The notes: generated by a model not told the origin, from the letters alone. A stretch of 64,000 bases of DNA from Eudromia elegans (GCA_003342815.1 PTEX01000192.1:1170356-1234355); one strand, 5' to 3'; counted from the first letter of the stretch, positions 48,521-60,039 are shown. Numbers and translations are program-made.

Positions 48521-48612
48521 GAACGATGGTGTGAATGTAATTTTCCTCATTTGCTGGAGAGCACTCTCGGTTGTTGCTCTGCAGAAAGGGCTTGCCTGGC
48601 TGGTGCCTTGAT
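48521..48612 (+). other. Weak candidate exon, unproven
   Basis: An acceptor with tract TGTTCTCTCGCAG ends at 48520. The following 92 bases are open from the first base; the peptide begins ERWCECNFPHLLESTLGCC. A modest donor (AT then GTAGGT) follows at 48613, giving phase 0 in and phase 2 out. The donor is weak, a stop follows immediately if it is not used, and the high Cys content is not typical of an internal exon. Chance is the likelier explanation. Confidence 0.1.
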
Positions 48613-49409
48613 GTAGGTAGTGGAGAGGACGGATCTCCTCTCAGACCGTATTAAATCCCGATCAGCCCCGCTGTCGCAATGGGAACCTGCAGAGTCGTCG
48701 TAGCCATAGAACTGCTCTAAGAATCCTCTGTGCTAGGCACTGTCCGGGCAGGCAGCCGCGGCGTTGCAGCACCGAGAGCTGCCCGGTGTTGGGTGCCACC
48801 GTTTGGAGGTGCTGGGATTGCCCCCGCGCTGAGTCCTTGCCCTCTCTTGAGCCCCTGGGCTGTCCTAGGTGCTCGTGTCGCTTCCCTCCACTCTCCTCAT
48901 GTCCTCCTGGCTTGAGGGGCAGCAGATCCTGGGCCAGGGTGCCTCTCTGTCAGGCGTCCCTGTTGGCCTTGCTCTCTTGCAGTCGTGTAGGACCCATTGG
49001 TAGCCTCAGTCAAAAGCTACAGGGCTGCTGCCTCTAGCTGTTTGTCTGGTGAGTTTTTAGGAAAGCCTTTAGACCTGCAGTGGTGGTTGCTATATTACTG
49101 CATCTACTCTGAATTTGAATGTGAATGTGAATTTGCAGATGTATGTGTAGCAGCAGAGCCTCAACTTAAAGGTGACTGACTGACCTCTTGAATCAGTAAA
49201 GCCCATAGGCTCACATAGTGTTAGCTCTTATAGCCAGAGCTTAAACTGTGTGGAGCAGAGCACTGTTCATAACGCGGCTTGTGCGTATTGTTTGCATGCT
49301 GCTTTAGTATTTATTGCTGTTTGAAAAAAGCATCTGTTTGAATCATCAGCTACAAAAAGAGATGTATCCAGTGGGTTTTTGTTCAAATGGAGTTACTGGT
49401 GGCTGAGAG

Positions 49410-49660
49410 GGAAGGAAGGAGTGAGCCGTGTCGGGGCCGGGCTTCAGGAAGACGTTTGGACACGCGCCGGGTGTGTGATCTGCTGGTGCTGGACGTGCCA
49501 CCCCTGCCAAGGCCGTGGGCATTAACTGCGCCGCGTCCCGGCGAGCTCGGAGCTCAGGTGCTGCTTACGTCTTCCTGTTAAGCTGCTCTCACTCCACGCG
49601 CTGCCAGGGATTGTAGCGGGGCTCATGACGTGGGGACGAGGTCTGAATGTCAGGGAATTC
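49410..49660. other. CpG-rich patch
   Basis: GC-rich with frequent CpG, followed 480 bases later by a second shorter patch at 50130-50240. There is no repeat identity and no recognisable gene start. It could be part of a broken-up regulatory island. Confidence 0.35.
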
Positions 49661-49863
49661 CGCTGGGCTGCGGGGGCCTGTTGGATGTGTTTGTTTGTTC
49701 GCGTGGGCTTCAGCACTCCCTGATTATTCTTAGCAAGTGAAATGAAAAGAGGGACGTCATGGAAATGCTCTGCTTTGGGGCTGGTGTGGTCCGGAGCTCG
49801 TGGGCAGCGTTGATGCAATGCTGGTGATGGAGGGAGAGCTTGCGAAGCCGAGGAGGCTCCGAT

Positions 49864-49901
49864 GGGAGGCCGGGAGGGGAGGCCTGTGGGCAGGGAGAGG
49901 G
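49864..49901 (+). other. Cluster of six G runs, possible quadruplex
   Basis: Six runs of three or four G lie within 38 bases, with spacers of 5, 1, 8, 2 and 3 bases. One spacer slightly exceeds the usual seven-base limit, so this is a relaxed G-quadruplex motif. It sits between two CpG-rich patches. Confidence 0.35.
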
Positions 49902-50028
49902 CACGTCTCCGTGGGCGCTGTGATGGATCTGAGCTAGCAAAGCTTGCAGCTAAAAAAAAACCCATTTCCCCCCCAAGTGTAACAGCTCAGCTGCTTTCAG
50001 AGCAGGTTGTGCCGCTGAAAAAGCTGCC

Positions 50029-50070
50029 TTTATTTATTTTTGTATATACATTTATTTATTTATTTATTTG
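50029..50070. repeat. (TTTA)n microsatellite, interrupted
   Basis: TTTA units broken by a TGTATATACA insert, then five clean units up to the GGG at 50071. Confidence 0.85.
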
Positions 50071-51977
50071 GGAGTGAAGCGGAGCGGGTGATTGTTGTTT
50101 CCGTCCGTGCCAACTGAGTGCAGTCACATTAAGCGGGGGAGGCCGGGGCGGGCAGGCCCTTTCTGTCGCTCTGCTCCGTGCTGCCCGCTCTTCCGTGACC
50201 CACATACGTCGGGCCCGCTCGGGGCACGTGATTTTTGCAGCCCTTGCGTGGAAACTGATAGTGCACAAAGCCCCCATTGAGACGTGGAGAGATGAAAGGG
50301 GATGAAACAGCTGGTTTGGTTTTATCTCATTCAGGGCAGGTTTTTTAGTCAACGTGCAGCATTAGTAGTAATAAAACCAGCTGTTGTTATAGCAGGAACC
50401 TTGCCTTGAAAGGGACGTAATTATTGAAGGCTGGTGCTGTCATCTGACCTATCCTTCCTTCAAAGCAGCAATCTTCGTTTTAATATCAGACCCGGCACTT
50501 TTTAGTCATTTGTGTTGCTAATTTGGGTGTTTGAAAGGCAGAGACCATCCTTGATCAGTGCAATGTTAACAGAGCGATACCTGCAGCGAATGCAGGGAGA
50601 AGCTGGCGTGACCTAGACACTGCCGATAATTAACTTTTAGCTCTTGAAGTTTCAGGAGGAAAATGAAAACCTGTGAATTGTCTTGAATTAACAAAAGCTG
50701 GAAGGTGTGAAGGGAAATATAGACCTGAGGAGACAGAAAAATGAGTCTTTGGGGTAAAATTAAAACTCCCCGTTAGGGCCCCGTTAGGGCCAGCCATCTA
50801 GCCTTCTCCTACTAACAGCGACATCAGGACCAGATCCACTTGCACCAGATCTATTTTTTCTGTGGAAAACATAAAAAATGTGACAATTAAGAACAGTTAG
50901 TTACCTACAAGACGTGGAGGAATCCTGATTCCTGGGAGCCCAGCTGGTGGAAGTCAATGAGATCTCATCCAGAGATGACTCTTTCAGGAATGATTTCTGC
51001 TGTAATTTCTCAGAAGTGAAGATGGATGAAATCAGCATCTTTAAAGTAAATATTTTTAGATGACTATTAAATATGTTTAGCATAATGTCCTGAGCTATAT
51101 GTGGGCCAGCTTACTGCGCTCGCTGATTTCTGCTGGGTTAGGAATACACGTCCATTACCTGTAGGCTTTTTTAGGAGAAACTGCCTTAAATTGAAGTGTG
51201 GAGGTTTTACTTCGCAAAAGTCATTTTGCTCATCATATCACTGGGTCTGGGCATAAACTTCATAACCACTCAGTTCCTCATAATATATCTAACTTACAGT
51301 TAATAACTTCAATACATTTTTATTATAACCCCTGCATTTTTATTGCATAATTCAGTAAGTACCTAGAAATTCAGCAAGAGCTGACAGTCCTAGCTGCTCT
51401 TCCTTACGAGTTTTGTGGTGAATACTGGCCTCGTCAGGAAGGTTTTCTGCTCCTGTTGCCTCCGCACCGAGGCAGACTCCAGGTAAACCTCAGTCCTCCC
51501 GGATGTTCCCTGCCTTGGAAGGGGAAGGTGAGAGATGCAGCTTCCGGGAAGATCCCCCAAACTCCTGTTGAGGGAATTCTTTCCCTAAAAGATTTTGGCG
51601 TTCATTTTTTTGGCATGTGAGGAACTTCGTAAGAACCACAAAGTTTTGCCCTTCTCTAGTGCCTGCAGTTTTGGGGGCAGGTTTCTGTAGATCCCTCCTG
51701 GCCTGGAGACCCAGCTGAGGGGCCTCTTCCATGCGTGGGGGTCTTCGGAGTATCCCAAGATCCGCAGCCCTTCAGCGGCCCAGCTCAGCCTTCCTTTTGT
51801 TTTGGGGGCACATCCTGACCCCCTCTTTTGGGAGTCTTTATTCCCCCATTCTGCCTTTATAAATCTATAGAGGAAATAAATGTATACAGGGAGGTATTTC
51901 TTCCTTCAGTGGATTTAATTATTTGTATTAAACCCAACCCAGGCTTCAGTTTGTGCCTTGTCTCTGTTCTCGGACGT

Positions 51978-52055
51978 ACACGTGGTAGCTGCACCCACGT
52001 GGTAGCTGCACCCACGTGGTAACTGCATCCACGTGGTAGCTGCACCCACGTGGTT
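51978..52055. repeat. 17-bp tandem array of CACGTG E-boxes
   Basis: Unit CACGTGGTAGCTGCACC repeated nearly five times. A perfect palindromic CACGTG core starts at 51979, 51996, 52013, 52030 and 52047, exactly 17 bases apart. Only the inter-core bases of the third unit differ (AACTGCATC in place of AGCTGCACC). CACGTG is the canonical site for USF, MYC/MAX, CLOCK/BMAL and TFE3-class bHLH factors, so the array could act as a dense binding platform. Equally, it could be a chance minisatellite expansion. Because 17 is not a multiple of three, it produces stop-free repeats in several minus frames, which explains the open frames there. Confidence 0.95.
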
Positions 52056-52513
52056 TTCCATTCCTACAGCTGCTGACCAGTATTTCAGACTCTGGTTTGA
52101 CAAAGCTCCTTGTGTGTCTGGAGGTCGGCCACGGGGCTCGGGAAGCTGCAGGGCGGCTGCGGGGGTGTGTGGGGGTACGGGTGGTCTTTGCTGGGTGTGA
52201 AGCAGATAATGACACTGTAAGTTGCCCCTGAGCAGCCCTGTTCAGTGTTCTAGGTGGAACAAGGAGAGAAGTTCCCCGCGCAGGGGGCTTGGTGCCAAGC
52301 GGCTGGAGGAACCGCTCTCCTTGGTCAGATACCGGCCACCAGCAGCGACCTGCCAGGGAAGTGAGGAACGTGTCCAGGGAACGGAACGACAACGGCCGAG
52401 GAATCCCTTGGGCTTCCGAGGAGCAGATCTTCACCAGCTGGAAAAGGACGGGCTGCAAAGGGGCCACAAATCACAGGGGCCAGGCACGGCCTGAGTATAA
52501 GGGCCCTTCCAAG

Positions 52514-52562
52514 CACAAATATATATACAATACACAAATATATACACAAATATATTATACAA
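52514..52562. repeat. AT-rich minisatellite, about 16-bp period
   Basis: Three imperfect copies of a CACAAATATATACA-type unit. It lies 460 bases right of the E-box array and is unrelated in sequence. Confidence 0.8.
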
Positions 52563-53004
52563 TTTCCTACGCTGATTATGCAGTGATGTTTTCCACTTTT
52601 TTTTTCCATTTTCCATTTTTTTTTAAAATCTCCCCGTCCTATTAATTGTTGCTCAGTAAAATTTGTCCTCTACTATTAGAAAAATGGGAAAATAAAATAT
52701 GACTTTAAATTATATTATTCCTCTCTCCTGAACAACCAGTAATGTGTATTCCATTTGGTGACCAAACACTTTTAATCACTCCGTGCTGCTATTTCCTCTG
52801 GTCTGACCGCTAGAGGAAATGTATTTAAATTAAGTAGTTTAAATGTATTTTTCCTTAGAATGATACTGTTTAAAGAACATAGAGTAGAATTAAAAAAATA
52901 CCGGGCTGCTCACAGGTACTTTAATATTCAAAATTCGGGATACTTTTAATATTCTCTCCTCCAGAGAAATTCTGTGCAGCTTTTTGGCAGTGTTTGCAGA
53001 GAGG

Positions 53005-53850
53005 TTTCTTCCCGGAGCGCCCGGTCGGAGGGCCGTAGGGCAGGAGTGCTCTGCACACCCTGGGAATGCCGCGGCGGTAGCGGCACCGCTCCGTGGCATT
53101 CCTCACTCCAGAACTGCGCGTTTGGGGTTCCCTTGCCCTCCGGCGTCTGTGTGTTTGCTGTATGGGATCTGCAGAGGGGCGGCCAGGCCAGGGTTGTTCA
53201 TCTGGTCGTTTCTCCCACTGCGAACGTGAACTTTGGGAGGCAGGAGCCACTGGAGGAGCAGGAACGCGGGAGCAGCTCCGGCGCTGCGCGCGTCACCTGC
53301 ATCCCGATCCAGTTCCTTACCTGTGTGCCTTCATTTTGCTCCCATTTCTCCATCGATTTTCATTTGTGCTGGGAAGCAACACCCCCATATCTCATGTGCA
53401 CTAACTATATTTCTTGGTCCTCGCAATGCTACTGAGGCGTGGAGCCACCCCCAGCAGCAGTTCCCGGCCTCGCTCCGTGACCGAGTTGCCCCCAAAAGAG
53501 GAGAGATTTGCGTGCCCAGGTACCTAGTGCGTCCTGCACGGCCCTCGTGGCGCCGCTCTTGGCTCGCTCATCCCGCTGCCCTGGCGGCCACGAGCATCCC
53601 TGTTCCCCCTGCGTCTCTTGGGATTTTCCGCACAGAATTGGGTTGTTAGATGCACAAGAATGCAGTTCGGGAGCCTCCCCGGCCCGCAGGCCTGGTCATC
53701 TGCAAAACCCAGCGGAGCAACAAAGCAACAAAGCGGGCTGCACCGGGGAGGCGGGCGGCGGGCTGCCAGCCACATGTGCATCGCACCCGCCTGCCAGATC
53801 CGGCCTCCTTTGTACTCCCCTCTCGAGCCCTTTCATGTAGCGGAGCCTTC
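53005..53850. other. CpG-island-like region
   Basis: The left part (53010-53310) holds about 26 CpG by hand count in 300 bases, close to the number expected without CpG loss. Two further dense parts lie at 53420-53620 and 53680-53780. Such islands usually mark vertebrate promoters. A candidate exon with strong splice sites starts 150 bases to the right, at 54004. I see no TATA box or recognisable first exon. Many 80-150 codon frames cross the island on both strands and reflect composition. Confidence 0.55.
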
Positions 53851-54003
53851 CTCAGCTCCGCAGACTGCAGCGATCCCAGTGAAAGCCAGTTCCTCTGGTC
53901 TTTCTTCCTGGTAAAATGTTTTGTAATTTATTAATATTTGGGCAGCCTAATGGTGTCACGGTGCTGGAGCAATGAGCCAAGTCACCTGTTTGTTCTCTTG
54001 TAG

Positions 54004-54082
54004 CAGTCAAAAATAATGGGAACCAAAACCAGTTGCGGAAATAATGTGCCATTTGAAGTCCTTAAGGAAATCACAACCCTTT
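54004..54082 (+). other. Candidate exon with tandem NAGNAG acceptor, unproven
   Basis: A strong pyrimidine tract ends in TAGCAG at 54001-54006, a NAGNAG double acceptor. A near-consensus donor (TTT then GTAAGT) starts at 54083. The exon of 79 or 76 bases is open only in the frame that starts with its first base; the other two frames stop. The peptide reads QSKIMGTKTSCGNNVPFEVL and then KEITTL, entering in phase 0 and leaving in phase 1. Entry phase matches the exit phase of the 45375 candidate. A 26-codon open frame alone is weak evidence. The paired strong splice sites next to a CpG island make it worth testing, possibly as a non-coding RNA exon. Confidence 0.22.
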
Positions 54083-55020
54083 GTAAGTGTAATAAGCACG
54101 TAAATTTTCTGTAGAAACTATTTGTTTGAAAATGTCCCTGCAGACATCGTCCCCATTTCATTTGTTAGCAAGTCTCTTTTTGCCAGTGTGGTGTAAGAAG
54201 AATCCGATGGGAGATTTCTTTCATATAAGAGATAACTTTAGATTCAGAGAATTACATCCTGCAGACCAAGGGGAGCTGCATGTTCAGGTCCTTACTTTGG
54301 CAAGTACTATTTATTTGGTTTATTATCGAAGCGCTGTAAGCTCTACAGCACCTTGGCAAATGTCCTCGCTTGGTTACTGTGTTCTAGAAACTGGACTTAA
54401 GGAGATTGGAAACAAACACTTCAGAGCAAGGAATTCGGATTAAAGGAACGCTGAGTGCAATTCTGCCAGGGCAATTATCTGAATATTGCTGCTTTGAAAA
54501 CGGCATCGTGGCTTTCCCTGTTCGAGGCGGCCTAATGACTTCTAGCTGAAAAATGCGTCATCTATGAATAGTTTCTCCTGTGTCCAGACTCCAAAGTGGC
54601 AGCCCTATAAATTGAATGTCAGGCCGTGTTTTTCATGGCTCAGGCATTCCAACCAGGAATAGCAAGTGGTTCTGCAAGCGGAGTCCAACTAACAAGTCTA
54701 GTGATGCAGGAGCCAGGAACAACCATGCTTATTCCTACACAGATTGGTGTTGGAGTTTGCATTGCGAAGGGTTGTAAATCTGTAGGGAAGCAATCTCAAT
54801 TCCTGAAGCAACGAGGGGTAACATGGATGTTGCATCAGAGCTTGTCTGTTAAGGAAGGAGTGCTTTCTCAAAGAGACTTTTCTGAACACTATTTCAGGGC
54901 TGTGAGACTGGATTTCCTGTCTCTTGGAAACTCTCTGCTCACCCAGATTCACAAACCTTATGAAGAAATGGGGTAAAATTCTGAATTTGCTCTTAATTCT
55001 GTAATGTTCCTCTTTTTTCT

Positions 55021-55045
55021 TTTACTTCTTCTTCTTCTTCATTTC
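55021..55045. repeat. CTT-rich simple tract
   Basis: Short run of CTT units within a pyrimidine-rich stretch from about 55011. Confidence 0.75.
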
Positions 55046-56742
55046 TCCCTTATATTACATGTAAAAAATGGAATCCTGAGAATAAGTGATTGCTTTTCTA
55101 ACAGGACTCCCCAGTGCTGATTCCAGGCCTGGCTCAGGAGATTCAGTGGGTTTTGCACAGGACTATTTATTCGTATGACTGTAACAGGAAAGACACTTGA
55201 GTGTCTTGGGAGATTAGATCTGTCTCTTTTTTTAATTCTTCTTAATGACAGTTCTCCATCATGTTTTATTCATCATAAATAAATGAATCATTTTACGTCT
55301 ATTCCTGTTTGCTGTAATTATTTTAGTTTTTATTGGTGCATTTCCATAGCAAAGCAATCTGTCTTTTTTCGGCAGAAAGAAATCAGAAATATGATGGGTT
55401 GTCTTCTTTGTACTCAGGAGGACCATCACACCAGAGGTGCTGCTGTTGGTGGCAGAAATGCAATGCAGCTCAACCCTGGAGATGTGTGTGCGCTCTTGGA
55501 TAGGAGGTTGTACAAAGTATGGACTTGCAGTTGTCAGTGCCCCATGCTGCAGTTTGTGTGGTTATTAGCTTTAAATACAGAACCAAAGAGGGGGAAAAAC
55601 CCACCATGTTTTCTTGTTTCATGTGAGGGTAGTCTGAATTTTTACATGAATATAGACTTGTTCTTGTTATGACACACTAACCGGACTGTATCAGCCCAGC
55701 ACACTGAGCGTCCTGCGGTTTTGGCCATTGCACATGGCTTCCCGTGGACCTGAAGCTACAGTTGTAGCTAGAGTCGTGTCTCTGCTTTGCTATCGGAAGA
55801 AATCATGTGAAAAAGGAAGCACAGAGATTTGCGGTTTCTCTTGGTGACTCTCAGAGTTGGTAGATTGCTGCCTTGCAGCAGGAACTGCTGCTACCAAAAT
55901 ATAGTATCAGCAGATCACAAGCGGCGCTTTTAAAGCAAGCATTGGAAAGTCAGGGCTTCTTCTGTGATGTTGATGCCTCCTTTTTCCTATAATAAAAGTT
56001 GTACCTGCAACTGCTTGATTTCCTTAGGAGCTGGTATGTGATGGTGATCCTGGTGCTCTGGAGAAAGGGGAAAAAAAGGAGCAAAAGTTTTCCAGTGTCC
56101 AGTGACACAGAAGATTTTATTCGAAGTCTCCATCTCATAACTAGAGGCCTTATCCTCAGGGTGGGACGTGGTCTTGTCCTTCAGGTCATGGTCTTGCTTT
56201 TCACAGCCTTGCCCAGGACTTTCCCAGTCCTGCCTCGATCGTGGCCTTGGCAGGAGCTCTGTGGAAGGAGGTCTCTGGGGCCCCATGGAGGTGCTTGAGC
56301 CATCTTTGCCAGCAGCAAAGCGCCTTGTGGGTGCTGCTTTGCACACAGTTGTTTGCTTTTGTCTTCAGAGATAACCTCCGTGCTATCTGTGATAAAAATC
56401 CCCAGTTGATGGTGCACAGCAGTGACAGTTGATACTTGCGTAGTAGTTTTTGTGTTGAAATTCCCCAAAAAATTTGCTCGGTGCTCCTTTCTGGTTGTGT
56501 AACCAGGAAAGCTGGGTGCTGCTGTTGCTGTGGAGCCTTCTGGGGTTTTATTAGAAATCTTCATCTCCATCTTCCCACTCCTCCTTTGCCTGGGAAATGA
56601 GGGCTGCCCAACCTGGCCCAGCTGTCCATGGATCCCCGGGGATGATCCAGCAGCTGCGAAGGGCTGGAGTGTCCTGGTCCCGGGCCAGCCTTGGCAGGCT
56701 GATCCCTGGCTCCTTGTGTGTCCTGGGCACGATGGCGCTGAG

Positions 56743-56796
56743 CCGGAGCTGCTGAGGAATCCGGAGCTGCTGAGGAATATGGAGCTGCTGAGGAAT
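56743..56796. repeat. 18-bp tandem repeat, three copies
   Basis: Unit CCGGAGCTGCTGAGGAAT occurs three times in a row; the first two copies are identical and the third starts AT instead of CC. As the period is six codons, it translates on plus as (P/M)ELLRN repeats within a 150-codon frame, and on minus as another hexapeptide repeat. No repeat protein family is indicated. Confidence 0.93.
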
Positions 56797-57169
56797 ACGA
56801 CTCTGCACGGCCGCCCCGAAGGGCTGTGGTCTTTCTCCTTGCTGTCGGGTCTCCATCAGGTGCCTGAGAATTTCCCCCTCTTTGTTCAACACAGTGCGAG
56901 TTGGTTGGCATCTGTGAAACCATTCATTTGGGACCCAGTAAATCTCTTTATGTTGAATTTTGTCCTGGCAAATTATACGTAAAATATATAAAAGTACTGA
57001 TGTGGGTAGGGGAGAACAGAGCATGTATATGCATAAGTCAGGCATGTTTTCTTACTATTTTTGGCAATATGTTTTCTCTGTCTAAAATAACAAATTTTGC
57101 ATAACTCTGTCTCCTTTGCAGCCACTTCAGCTTCTTTCCTTCTCGGTTCACAGGCTCTCAGAATTTAAA

Positions 57170-57305
57170 GCGTGAAGACATTTGATGGACTAGTCCGTTC
57201 TCTTGTATTGCACAGGCTATAGAATTTCATCCAATTATTTCTAATGTGAATGAAAAATAACTATTTCAAAGGCCTCCCAGTCCTATTTAAAGACTTCTCG
57301 ATAGC
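57170..57305 (-). mobile_element. Ancient LINE relic (turtle/crocodile-type CR1/L3)
   Basis: The plus strand matches, in order, the 'catctagtctgacc' block (57181-57200), the 'acacaggccatagaatttcacccaattattcctg' block (57210-57243, the best-preserved part) and the 'ccagtcctgatttaaagact' block (57276-57295) of an old LINE 3' region known from turtles and crocodilians. A weak continuation may run to about 57440. Order and spacing support the call. The family name is from memory. Confidence 0.55.
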
Positions 57306-57819
57306 ATTTCTGCTTCTTTCTTTTTTTTTGCAATTTTCCCTCTCATGTTTAGTAAGTTTGTCTTCAGGTTAAAATTTCTGCCTCTTCGTGTCACATCTTT
57401 TCTTTGTGTTTTGTCTCCTTGTGATTTCCCATTTAATATTTATTTCAGTCTATTTTTGTGTATGCTGCACGGAAGGAGTGTTTATGGGTCAGGAGAGGGG
57501 TTGTGCTGGGCTGTTCCATAGGATAAACCCCCAGCTCGTAGTGTTGCTGCTCCAAGTCGTTGATAGAAGCTTGCCTGGAAGGTGTGACTGTATCTTTTGC
57601 ATGATCACCTGATGGTGTTTGAAGGATGCTGAAACATTTATATTTAGTGAATTTAAATGTTACCTTTGAAATCCCGTTTAAAACAGATTGAGCTAAATGG
57701 GCAGCTTGCTACTTCTGAGGCCTTGTTTAAGACGTTGCAAATAGACTGATGAGTTGGTTGTTTTGGGCTCCTGGTTAAAAGAATAAGGTTTCAAGTGGTG
57801 CTGGGGTATTTACGGTGCC

Positions 57820-58075
57820 TGGGAACGTACGGGGACGCTGGTGTCGTGCCCCATACCCAACACACCGCCTCTCTTTGGTGGGATGCCAGTGTTGGTGCCC
57901 GGTTTTTGGAGTCACTGGGCTTGCGAATGCCGTGAAGCTACTGTGGGAGCTGTGGCAGTTCGTCCTGCCCATTCCGTGTCTTGTGCACGACTGCCCTCGG
58001 GCACGGGGCGAGCCGGGTGGCGCGGGGCCTTCCCGGTTCTGGCCACGGCTCTCTCTTTGTGCGGCGAAGTTGTGC
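57820..58075. other. CpG-rich patch
   Basis: GC-rich with clusters of CpG at both ends (around 57825-57850 and 57995-58070) and a poorer middle. No core promoter element is recognised. Confidence 0.35.
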
Positions 58076-58754
58076 AAATAGTTGGTTGTAACTAGGGAGC
58101 ATAATACGTATGACCGAGCAGCTGCTGGAAAGTCTGGGTATTTGGGCTGGGTTTTATTATTATTATTTATAATCCTACCCAACCACTGGGGTCTGGATTT
58201 GAAGCAGGGACCCGATGGTGAAATACTCTGTGATCAGTCGCTCAGTCCTCAGTAACTGTTTCCCTCTCAGTGCAGCAGATGCTTATGGGTTATAAATTGG
58301 AATTCCTTTGACTTCAGTTATATATTTTAATAGTTTCTACATTCTATCATCACACCAGGAATGGAAATGGAAGGGATGTCTGTTAAATGAATCCAAAGGG
58401 ATATAGGAGCATCGTCTTTGTATTCTAATGTTATTCAAGTGGGGACAAAAAGTGTGCAAGTACTTTGTGTCTGGTGATAAAAAGCTCTGGTTAGCTGGTA
58501 GGCTGGAAAAAAAAGGTAATTTTCTTCTGCTGGTTGTTTCATTCTCCATTTGCAGCCCAAGATACCTGTGGCTAAAGTAATCGAGACTGAAGCTTTCATC
58601 TCTTATAAGTTCACTCTACAGGTTAAAGAATAACTTGTATTGAGTTGGATCTCTGCTATCATTTTTGCAGTTCAATTTTCCAAGGTAGTTGTTAGTGGCT
58701 GCCCTGTTGCACTGAGAGCATTGAAAAGATTAATTTCTCTTGTGCTCCTTAGTC

Positions 58755-58985
58755 CTGATCCTCAGCCTCAGACACGGACTCGGAGTCGATGCTGCCGAAT
58801 ACGCTCAGGTCGTGCGGAAGGGACCGGCCGGGCACCTTCTGTCTGCAGCCAGGACGCGTCGCTCTGAAGCCGTGCGAGACCCCACGAGCAGAGCGAGGTT
58901 TAGGCCGAGTGAGGGGGATGCAGCTCGGAGCACACGCGGGTCACGCACCTTGGTCCCCGTCTTGGTTTTCACCGGGACGTGGGAT
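58755..58985. other. CpG-island-like patch
   Basis: About 230 bases with CpG distributed evenly (more than 20 by eye). All three plus frames are partly open through it. It could be a promoter island, but no transcript start or gene is recognisable. Confidence 0.42.
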
Positions 58986-60039
58986 AAGGGTTACTCACTG
59001 CCATAGGGGCACTGGCAGAAACTGCCCTCAGTTTCTGAATAAAATTAAATCCCACCCCAAGAATCAAGTGTGAAATTTTGGTTGCTCAGCACCCAGACAT
59101 GGTGATAAATTATGAGATTGCATTTGTTTGCATTAAAAACACAGCTATTTTTGTACCAAAATGTGGGCATTAAAAATGCCGACCTGGCTACGTAGTTGGC
59201 AGTTCATAAGCACAGGGGCACTAACCCCACTGGACGTTCTTTATTTGAGCCTGAGTGAGTTATAACCTGAGCTTGTGATCTGGGGGCTGCCTTGTCCTGC
59301 CTAACTCCAGCCCGGATTGGCTCTGCGCTTCCCTGTTCCTCATTCGGTGCTGCCCGAGCATGCAGGAAGATGATTCAAGGGGGTCCCTTCACTATCAGAG
59401 TACAGAGCAGTGTTAAGGAAATAAATAAGTATTTTAATAAGATTATACTCGTTTTGTTTGTGCTGCGTGCACGGGGGATGGTAGCACCGTCATCAGCACC
59501 CTGCTGTGATGTTTTTTCCATAGGAAAACTTTTCTGGAACTTGGGAATAGTTCCTTCTCTGTGAATCAGTCTCAGTTCTGTCCCAAATAACTGAACATTT
59601 ACATTTCAAGGGTTTTAAATTTGGAGCTGTTTAATCCAAGCCTGGCTTGCTGAAGCGTACTGTGCACAAGCTGGGAGCCCAATAAAAGGTTCGTTTGAGC
59701 TCTCATTTATCACCCCAAAGCCCTTGAGGAGGGGGAAAAAGTCACACCGCTTCCCTGCCAACTACAGCAGCTTCAGTGGAGAGGAAACTCTCCCTCGGGA
59801 AGGCTGTGGAGTTTATTTATTGCTCTCCAAGATGAACTTCTACATATTTCGGAGAGTTGCCAACCGCAAGGAGGGGGTGTTCAGGTACCTGGCCGTCACC
59901 TGGGACCTGTGGCAGAGCTCCAGGCACCTTCCCACCCTCCAGGGCCTTGGGGGACCTCCAAAGCAGGCAATTTTTTAAATCAGAAATTTTAACTTCTAAA
60001 TTATAAAGTTCTAAATGTTCGGGTTTGCTGGAGAGCGTC

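Larger units (their letters stand above)
45555..54003. other. Non-coding stretch with CpG-rich patches and tandem arrays
   Basis: No gene recognised. It contains ATAC/ATGT simple sequence (45879-45910), a GC-rich segment open in several frames (47036-47498), TTTA arrays (47781-47827, 50029-50070) and a possible exon at 48521-48612. CpG-rich patches lie at about 49410-49660 and 50130-50240, with a G-run cluster at 49864-49901. The 17-bp E-box array (51978-52055), an AT minisatellite (52514-52562) and a large CpG-island-like region (53005-53850) complete it. Confidence 0.5.
54090..57165. other. Non-coding stretch, no gene recognised
   Basis: AT-rich to about 56.0 kb, then GC-richer. A (CTT)n-like run lies at 55021-55041 and an 18-bp triple repeat at 56743-56796. 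Plus frames of 105-150 codons and minus frames up to 164 codons occur but have no recognisable domain and overlap each other. Confidence 0.5.

Noticed and set aside
56530-57045. Overlapping 150-codon plus and 164-codon minus frames
   Set aside because: Both frames are open because of GC-rich composition and the in-frame 18-bp repeat. Neither has a recognisable domain.
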